NCBI GenBank assembly: GCA_003242735.1
Contig: QGVH01000007.1
Span: 62,001 to 126,000 of the forward strand
Source of the DNA: a bacterium
Lineage (GTDB): Bacteria > Gemmatimonadota > Gemmatimonadetes > Longimicrobiales > RSA9
Reading direction: 5' to 3'
Length of the DNA stretch: 64,000 nucleotides
The notes under the pieces: model-generated
What the model saw: the letters and a program-made list of their open reading frames with translations, nothing else
What the model was told of the DNA's origin: nothing
Databases searched by the model: none
Shown: positions 55,691 to 61,561 of the stretch, one piece after another
Layout of the letters: each line of letters begins with the position of its first letter
Numbering within the stretch: the stretch's first letter is position 1
Translations under genes and position numbers: made by a program

Positions 55691-56135
55691 CGCGGTCGGC
55701 GCTCGCGCGTCCGCCGCCCACCGGCTCGTCGTGCCCGCGCCCGGGCGCGGCGCTGATCCGCGGACCGGCAAGATGCTTCGAGATTGAACCATCCCGGGCC
55801 TCGGGCGTAACGCACCGCCGCCCGCGGACCGGTCGGAGATCATCGACAGCGGCCGCAAACGCGGGCAGCGGCACGGCCCCCAGGCCTCGAGGATAGCCCA
55901 TCCGAGATGGTTCAAAGTTGAACCATCTCGGGAATCGCGGGCACGTGCCCTCGGCCCCGACGTGCCACCTCCCGGCGCAGCACGCCGGCCCGAGCAACGC
56001 CGCCGTCGCCCGTCCCACCCCGTGCGCAAAACCTCCCGACCGTGTAGGATCCCCCCAGCGCGGCCGCCCACCGGGCGTGCCGAACGCAACGTCAGACAGC
56101 GCAGCAGAGAGCCCCGGACGCACAGAGAGCGCCGT
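55691..56135. other. 445-bp gene-free region with a 14-bp palindrome and a partial copy
   Basis: It contains CCGAGATGGTTCAA-ag-TTGAACCATCTCGG (55902-55931), a perfect 14-bp inverted repeat, and a related half-site TTGAACCATCCCGG at 55784. A possible dapF promoter, GTGCGC, 17 nt, TAGGAT, ends near 56050. I see no gene on either strand. Confidence 0.6.
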
Positions 56136-57002
56136 ATGCCCGAGCTCCCTTTCGCCAAGGGCCAGGCCCTCGGCAACGACTACCTCGTCATTGACGCCGC
56201 GGACCTGCCGTGGCCGCTCGAGCCGCACCGCATCCGTCTGCTCTGCGACCGCCACCGTGGCATCGGATCCGACGGCATCCTGCTCGGCTTCCTGGACGAG
56301 ACGCCGATCCGGCTGCGCATCTACAACCCGGACGGCAGCGAGGCGGAGAAGAGCGGCAACGGGCTGCGCATCTTCGCCGCGTACCTGCACGGCCGCGGCA
56401 TCGTGCGGGACGAGCCGTTCACGGTCGCGCTGCCGAAGGACACGGTGGAAATGCGCGTCGAGTCGACGCTGCCGGACGGCCAGCTCATGATCGCCGTCGA
56501 CATCGGCACGCCGTCGTTCCGCGGCGCCGACGTCGGCTTCAAGCCCGAGCCGGGCGAGGCGCTGGGCGCGGAGCTGGACCTGGGCGAGGCGGGCACGGCG
56601 CGCGTCAACCCGGTCTCGCTCGGCAACCCGCACTGCGTGGTGTTCGTGGACGAGCTGGACCGCGCGGACTTCCTGCGCCGCGCGCCCGCCCTCGCCACGC
56701 ACCCCGCCTTCGTTGCCGGCACGAACGTGCAGTTCGCGCGCGTGGCGGGGCCGGACCGGCTCGAGGCGTGGATCTGGGAGCGGGGCGCGGGCGAGACGCT
56801 GGCCTCCGGGTCGAGCGCGAGCGCGGTCGCGGCCGCGGCGAGGCGGCTGGGCCTCGTCGCCGCGCGGGAGCTGGTGGTGGACATGCCGGGCGGGCAGGTC
56901 CAGATCCAGGTGGGTGAAGGCGAAGCGCTGCGGCTGCGCGGCCCCGCGGAGATCGTCTATCACGGCCGCGTTGCGGAGCCGGTCGTGCGGCGCTTGTCGT
57001 GA
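56136..57002 (+). CDS. Diaminopimelate epimerase family protein lacking both catalytic cysteines
   Basis: A 288-residue protein with the complete DapF two-lobed pattern: QALGNDYLVID, DRHRGIGSDG, NPDGSEAEKSGNGLR, VSLGNPHCVVFV, WERGAGETLASGSSAS and MPGGQV. In true DapF the two catalytic bases are cysteines in CGNG and ACGSG. Here both are serine, S73 (codon 56352) and S224 (codon 56805). The substrate-binding Asn and Glu-Arg residues remain. It may be a DapF-like isomerase with a different mechanism or substrate, or a poorly active epimerase. It is monocistronic. Confidence 0.88.
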   Translation: MPELPFAKGQALGNDYLVIDAADLPWPLEPHRIRLLCDRHRGIGSDGILLGFLDETPIRLRIYNPDGSEAEKSGNGLRIFAAYLHGRGIVRDEPFTVALPKDTVEMRVESTLPDGQLMIAVDIGTPSFRGADVGFKPEPGEALGAELDLGEAGTARVNPVSLGNPHCVVFVDELDRADFLRRAPALATHPAFVAGTNVQFARVAGPDRLEAWIWERGAGETLASGSSASAVAAAARRLGLVAARELVVDMPGGQVQIQVGEGEALRLRGPAEIVYHGRVAEPVVRRLS

Positions 57003-57011
57003 AAACGTAGC

Positions 57012-57052
57012 GCGGGTGACGACCGGGCGCCGCCGCGCCGCTCGTCACCCGC
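57012..57052. terminator. Bidirectional terminator between dapF-like and phosphatase genes
   Basis: An 11-bp perfect stem (GCGGGTGACGA/TCGTCACCCGC) with a GC-rich 19-nt loop, located between two convergent genes. No uridine run is present, similar to the element at 9173-9231. Confidence 0.6.
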
Positions 57053-57102
57053 ACGCATCACTCCACGGCCCGGTCGCGCGAGCAACCCCCGGGCGGAACG
57101 GC

Positions 57103-58752
57103 CTACCAGGTCAGCGCCTTCCCGTCCAGGTCGTCCGGCGCCGGGACGCCGATCAGCCGCGCGAGCGTCGGCGCGATGTCCACCGTCGCGGCGCGCGTCG
57201 AGTCGATGCCCGGCTCCACGCCGGCACCCATGAAGATGATCGGCACGTGCCGGTCCTTGTAGTACGGCGAGCCGTGCGTCGCGCCACGCGGGTAGCTGAT
57301 GTACCCTTCCACGAACATCACCTCCACCCCCTGCCGGCTCAGGACGCCGGGCTCGCGCCCCGGATGGCGCGCCTTGCGGAAGAGCTCGACGAACGAGTCG
57401 GCGGGCGCCGTCTCCGCGTCCAGTTCCGCGTGCGTCCACGCATTGACGACGAACGGGAGCTGCTTGACGGCTTCCGCGATGTACGCGGCAACCGTCGCGT
57501 CGTCCGAGCCCTTGGCGCGCTCCTGCGCCTCTGCGACCGCGCGATTCAGCGCATCGCGCTCGCGAGCGGTGGCCCGCAGGCCTGGCAGGCCCAGCCTCTC
57601 CGCGACCTCCGGCGCCTCGTGCACGCCGTGGTCCGCGCTGAGCGCGAGCACCCACCGCCCGGCGCCGACGGTCTCGTCGAGGAACGCGAAGAACTCGCCG
57701 AGCGCGCGGTCCAGCCGCAACAGGTTGTCGAGCTGCTCGCGGCTGAGCGGGCCGTACGCGTGGCCGATGCGGTCCGTCTGGGAGAGCGAGATGGTGAGGA
57801 GGTCCGGGCTGCCGTCTCTGCCCAGCCCGAGCGCCTGCACCGCCGTCTCGGCCAGGGCCAGCGTCGCGGCGTCCAGCATGGGCGTGGTCTCGAACCAGCG
57901 CCAGAACGACTGCGGGTCCGCGTCGTCCCGCACGTCCTCGAACCGGTGCGGGAAGTACGTGTGCACGCCGTCCCCCTCGTGCGCCGCCGTGTCCGGCTGC
58001 GTGAGGTGCAGCGCGCTCTCCGGGATCGTGCTCTCCCAGACCGAGTCGCGCATGAAGGTCGGCAGCACGTCCTCGTTGAACCGGGTGACCCACTCCGGGT
58101 CCTCGGTCCGGTAGTGCGTCGAGGTGACGAACCGCCCCGCCGCCGGCTGGAACCAGTACACGTACCCGCGAGCGTGGGCGCCCGGCAGAATGGCGCCGCG
58201 ATCCTTGCCCGAGACGCTCACCACGATGGACGCGCTGTCCGCCGCGCGCACCCAGTCGGCGAGCCCGGGGCGCAGCAGCCGGTGCGGCGAGGCGGCGGCG
58301 ATGCCCGGCGCGCCGACCAGCTCGACGTTCGGATCGTGCACGTTCTCGACCCGCGTCCACTCGCCGTCCACCCGCTCGTACCAGGCGTTGCCCACGATGC
58401 CGTGACGCGCGGGGGTGACGCCCGTAGAGATCGTCGCGTGCCCGGGCGCGGTGAGGGTGTTCGCGTGGTCGTGCGTGCCGTTCACGAAGATGCGGCCCTC
58501 ATCCCGCAGGCGGCGGAGTCCGCCGGTGAACAACGCGTCGTAGCGGTCGAGCAGGTCCGCCCGGAGCTGGTCCACGACGATGAGCACAGCGAGCGCGGGC
58601 TGCTGCGGCTGCGGCGCGCCCCCGCAGGCCGCGAGCAGCGACGCACCCGCAGCCAGGGTGAGCACCCAGGCCGCACGGCCGCGCGTCTTTCGGAGCACGC
58701 CCGCGGCGCCGGGACGGAGCTGGGTCGGGACCGGGTTCGCCGGCGTAGACAT
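57103..58752 (-). CDS. PafA-like alkaline phosphatase / phosphodiesterase lipoprotein
   Basis: A 549-residue extracytoplasmic phosphatase of the type I phosphodiesterase/nucleotide pyrophosphatase superfamily. A signal ends in the lipobox LLAAC. Metal and active-site elements are LIVVDQLRADLLDRY, HANTLTAPGHATISTG with the probable nucleophile threonine, SQTDRIGHAYGP and LSADHGVHEAPE. The ANTLTAPGHATISTG phrase matches PafA-type alkaline phosphatases. The ATG at 58752 is preceded by AGGAGGG. The likely role is phosphate release from phosphomonoesters. It is downstream of the LptF/LptG-like pair with its own promoter. Confidence 0.92.
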   Translation of the reverse strand: MSTPANPVPTQLRPGAAGVLRKTRGRAAWVLTLAAGASLLAACGGAPQPQQPALAVLIVVDQLRADLLDRYDALFTGGLRRLRDEGRIFVNGTHDHANTLTAPGHATISTGVTPARHGIVGNAWYERVDGEWTRVENVHDPNVELVGAPGIAAASPHRLLRPGLADWVRAADSASIVVSVSGKDRGAILPGAHARGYVYWFQPAAGRFVTSTHYRTEDPEWVTRFNEDVLPTFMRDSVWESTIPESALHLTQPDTAAHEGDGVHTYFPHRFEDVRDDADPQSFWRWFETTPMLDAATLALAETAVQALGLGRDGSPDLLTISLSQTDRIGHAYGPLSREQLDNLLRLDRALGEFFAFLDETVGAGRWVLALSADHGVHEAPEVAERLGLPGLRATARERDALNRAVAEAQERAKGSDDATVAAYIAEAVKQLPFVVNAWTHAELDAETAPADSFVELFRKARHPGREPGVLSRQGVEVMFVEGYISYPRGATHGSPYYKDRHVPIIFMGAGVEPGIDSTRAATVDIAPTLARLIGVPAPDDLDGKALTW

Positions 58753-58795
58753 CTGGGTCGTCCCTCCTGGGCAACGGTGATCGATGATGCCCTCC

Positions 58796-58824
58796 ATGAT
58801 CCGGTGCCGGCGGCGGCACCGCAA
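58796..58824 (-). promoter_or_regulatory. Promoter of the phosphatase gene
   Basis: On the minus strand: TTGCGG, 17 nt, GATCAT, about 44 nt upstream of the start. The -35 is identical and the -10 differs in one base from the sigma-factor promoter at 21804. Confidence 0.5.
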
Positions 58825-58843
58825 GGGGCGGGGCGCAGGATGG

Positions 58844-59914
58844 CTACGTTCTCGCCCTGTACAGCAGGATCCCCGCGCCGACGGCGAAGACGATGTTGGG
58901 CAGCCACGCCGCCAGGACCGGCGGCAGGTTGCCCGTCGCGCCGGCCGCGCCGGCGATCCTGAAGAGCATGAGGTAGACGAGCGTGACACCCAGGGCGATT
59001 CCGATCCCGTAGGCCGGGCCGCCACGCTGCGCGGTGGTGGCGAGCGGCGCCGCGAACAGCACGATGATGAGCGTCGCCACGGGAATGGCGATCTTCTGCG
59101 CGAGCTCGACCCGGAGCTCCAGCGGGCGCCCGCCCGAACGTTCGATGATGTCGATGAACTGGGCGAGCTCCCGGTACCGCATCTCCTCCGTGTCCTTGGG
59201 CTGGGCGAGGAGCTGCTCGGGCGTCTCCTGCAAGCCCCGCGGGCGCATGCTCCTGAACTTGAACGTGCGCTCGACGTCGGGGCCGAGGAGCCACCGGACG
59301 TACCCATCGTGCAGGACCCAGCCGCGGCCCGGCTCGAAGGTGCCCATTTCGGCCGTCGCGTGCACCGTCGGCACGCGCACCTCGTCCCCCTCCCGCTCCA
59401 TGGAGATCCCCCGGATCTCGCCGCTCTCGACCTCCAGCCGCCGGATCGCGAACACCAGGCCGTCGGTGGTCCGGTAGACGAAGTCGGTCCGCGCCGTCCG
59501 CGCCCGGCCCCGCTGGCCAAGGATCTCCGACCGCATCCGGTTCGCCACCGGGACGACCTCCGACAGCACCAGCGCGCCGCCGGCCAGGAGCACGCCCAGC
59601 AACGGCAACGGCGCGATCAGCCGGTAGAAGCTGATGCCCCCCGCCTTCGCCGCCGTGAGCTCCGAGTAGCGCGCCATGTTGTTGATGGTGAAGATCGTGG
59701 CGATCAGCGCGGCCACCGGGAAGGCGTACAGGACGAACAGCGGGAGCTGGTAGACGTAGCTGAGCGCGACCCGGGCGGGCGGGATGCCGCGCGCCAGGTG
59801 GCGGTCCAGGTTGTCCGTGATGTCGAAGATCACGAACATCAGCGGCGACGCCACCGCGAACAGGAGGAACAACCGCAGGAACTCGCGGGTGACGTAGCGG
59901 TCCAGGATCCTCAT
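58844..59914 (-). CDS. LptF/LptG family permease (second of pair)
   Basis: A 356-residue inner-membrane permease of the YjgP/YjgQ (LptF/LptG) family, part of the ABC transporter that extracts LPS and passes it to LptC/LptA. It begins MRILDRYVTREFLRLFLLFA and has three N-terminal and three C-terminal membrane segments flanking a periplasmic beta-jellyroll (about 140-260). MARYSELTAAKAGGIS is the coupling-helix region. It overlaps the upstream permease by 4 nt. By order and length it is probably LptG, but the sequence alone does not settle F versus G. Confidence 0.92.
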   Translation of the reverse strand: MRILDRYVTREFLRLFLLFAVASPLMFVIFDITDNLDRHLARGIPPARVALSYVYQLPLFVLYAFPVAALIATIFTINNMARYSELTAAKAGGISFYRLIAPLPLLGVLLAGGALVLSEVVPVANRMRSEILGQRGRARTARTDFVYRTTDGLVFAIRRLEVESGEIRGISMEREGDEVRVPTVHATAEMGTFEPGRGWVLHDGYVRWLLGPDVERTFKFRSMRPRGLQETPEQLLAQPKDTEEMRYRELAQFIDIIERSGGRPLELRVELAQKIAIPVATLIIVLFAAPLATTAQRGGPAYGIGIALGVTLVYLMLFRIAGAAGATGNLPPVLAAWLPNIVFAVGAGILLYRART

Positions 59915-61380
59915 GGGCGGGCCGCGCGGCGCCTCCTCGTGAGCGCGCGTACGGGCACCATGGGCAGCGCCCGCAGCGATTGGAACAGGTCCTCCCAGCC
60001 GCCGCCCGCCGCCGTCGCCGCTTCGCGGCTGATGCGCGCCAGGCCCCAGAACGCAAGGAGCAGGAACAGGACGTTGGGCGCCCACATCGCCCACACCGGC
60101 GAGGCGAGGCCCTTGTCCCCGAGGCTCTCGCCGCCGATCAGGCACATGTAGTAGATGGTGAAGACGGTGAGCGAGACGGCGATGACCATGCCCACGCCGC
60201 CCCGCGGGTACCGCACGCTGATGGGCGCGCCGACGAGGATGAAGACGATGCAGGCGAACGGGATCGAGAACTTCTTGTGATACTCCACGCCGTATTCGTT
60301 CATCTGCGCGGACAGCGTCTGGTACCGGCTGCGCAGCGACTGCAGCTCGAAGCCGACCCGGCGCGTCATGTCGTCGCCCGACCCCTCGAGTTGCGCCGCC
60401 GACGGCCGTGGCACCTGCGAGGCCAGTGCGGCCGCGGCCGGCACCCGCAGCGACGCGGCCAGAGGGCCTTCCGGCGCGGCCGGCCCCGCCAGCGCCCGGC
60501 TCACTGCCTCGCCCACCAGCGCCCGGGCCTGCTCCCGCACCTCCTCGAGCTCGGCGCGCCGCCGCGCGACCTCCGCCCGCAGCATGCCGATGGACATCTC
60601 GCGGTCGCTCCGGTAGTCGCCCCGAAGCCCCTCCTCCAGCCGGTTCCCCACGCCCTCGAGGCGGATCCGTTGCCGGTCGAAGAACAGGCGCTGGAACGAC
60701 TCCGGCTCGCTCCCCCGGACCTCGTGCACCACGCCGTCGTAGAGCGTGAGGAACAGATCCGTCCGGTCCTGGTTAAAAGCCATCCGCCCGCTGTCCGCGT
60801 AGATCGTCCGGGCCATTCCCGGATCGCTCAGGTCATAGATGACCACGTCCAGCAGACGGTTCGTCGCCGGCTCGATCGTCGCCGCCTGGAGGTAGTACCG
60901 CGTGCGGAGGTCGCCCGTCTGGATCTCGTTGATGGCCTGCTCCCGCAACTCCAGCGTCGGGCTCTTGCGTCCGATGTCCACCAGCAGGTTCGCGAGCCGG
61001 TGATTCGCCTCGGGCAGCACCCGGTCGTTGAACCAGACCAGCACCGCCGCCAGGACGGTCCCGGCGACCGCCAGCGGGACCAGCAGGCGGAGAAGGTTGA
61101 CCCCGCTCGCCTTCAACGCCGTGATCTCGTTGTCCGCCGCCAGCACGCTGAAGGTGTAGAGCACCGCCACCAGCACCGCCATGGGCAGCGAGAGCGCGAC
61201 GACGTGCGGGATGGACAGGAGGAAGACCTCGGCGATGACGGAAGCCGGCAGCCCCTTGCCCGCCAGGGCCGGGAACCGCCGCGCGACCGTGTTGACCAGC
61301 AGCAGCCCGGTCAGCACCGTGAGCGCGAAGAGGAAGGGGCCGAGGTGTGCCTTGAGGAGGTACCGCGTCAGGATCCGCAT
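59911..61380 (-). CDS. LptF/LptG family permease (first of pair)
   Basis: A 489-residue permease of the same family, with MRILTRYLLKAHLGPFLFAL at the start, NEITALKASGVNLLR as the coupling region, and a final group of three membrane helices (about 385-465). It is about 120 residues longer than typical LptF because of a helical, Arg/Glu-rich insertion in the periplasmic domain (about 260-350, with MLRAEVARRRAELEEVREQARAL). Probably LptF. The ATPase LptB is not in the window. The gene is divergent from sprA with overlapping promoters. Confidence 0.92.
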   Translation of the reverse strand: MRILTRYLLKAHLGPFLFALTVLTGLLLVNTVARRFPALAGKGLPASVIAEVFLLSIPHVVALSLPMAVLVAVLYTFSVLAADNEITALKASGVNLLRLLVPLAVAGTVLAAVLVWFNDRVLPEANHRLANLLVDIGRKSPTLELREQAINEIQTGDLRTRYYLQAATIEPATNRLLDVVIYDLSDPGMARTIYADSGRMAFNQDRTDLFLTLYDGVVHEVRGSEPESFQRLFFDRQRIRLEGVGNRLEEGLRGDYRSDREMSIGMLRAEVARRRAELEEVREQARALVGEAVSRALAGPAAPEGPLAASLRVPAAAALASQVPRPSAAQLEGSGDDMTRRVGFELQSLRSRYQTLSAQMNEYGVEYHKKFSIPFACIVFILVGAPISVRYPRGGVGMVIAVSLTVFTIYYMCLIGGESLGDKGLASPVWAMWAPNVLFLLLAFWGLARISREAATAAGGGWEDLFQSLRALPMVPVRALTRRRRAARP

Positions 61381-61435
61381 TCGCCGGTCGTTCTCAGGCT
61401 ACACGCGCCGGCAGCGCGGAGTTCGGAGCCGGCCG

Positions 61436-61464
61436 TTGAGACTGCCGTAAGTGTCCATTATATT
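61436..61464 (+). promoter_or_regulatory. sprA promoter, overlapping the lptFG promoter
   Basis: TTGAGA, 17 nt, TATATT, about 90 nt of leader before the ATG at 61562. Only one polymerase can occupy the shared AT-rich core at a time. Confidence 0.7.
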
Positions 61465-61485
61465 TGGCCGTTCAAGTTGCGACAA
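61457..61485 (-). promoter_or_regulatory. lptFG promoter, overlapping the sprA promoter
   Basis: On the minus strand: TTGTCG, 17 nt, TATAAT, with a consensus -10. Expected leader about 75 nt. Its -10 (61457-61462) overlaps the -10 of the plus-strand promoter (61459-61464). Confidence 0.7.
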
Positions 61486-61561
61486 GCCCGAGCGATCACC
61501 CGCCGGCTCCGCGGCTTCGCCTGACGAGCGCACGCTCGCCGTGCCGCGCGCCCGTGGATCT

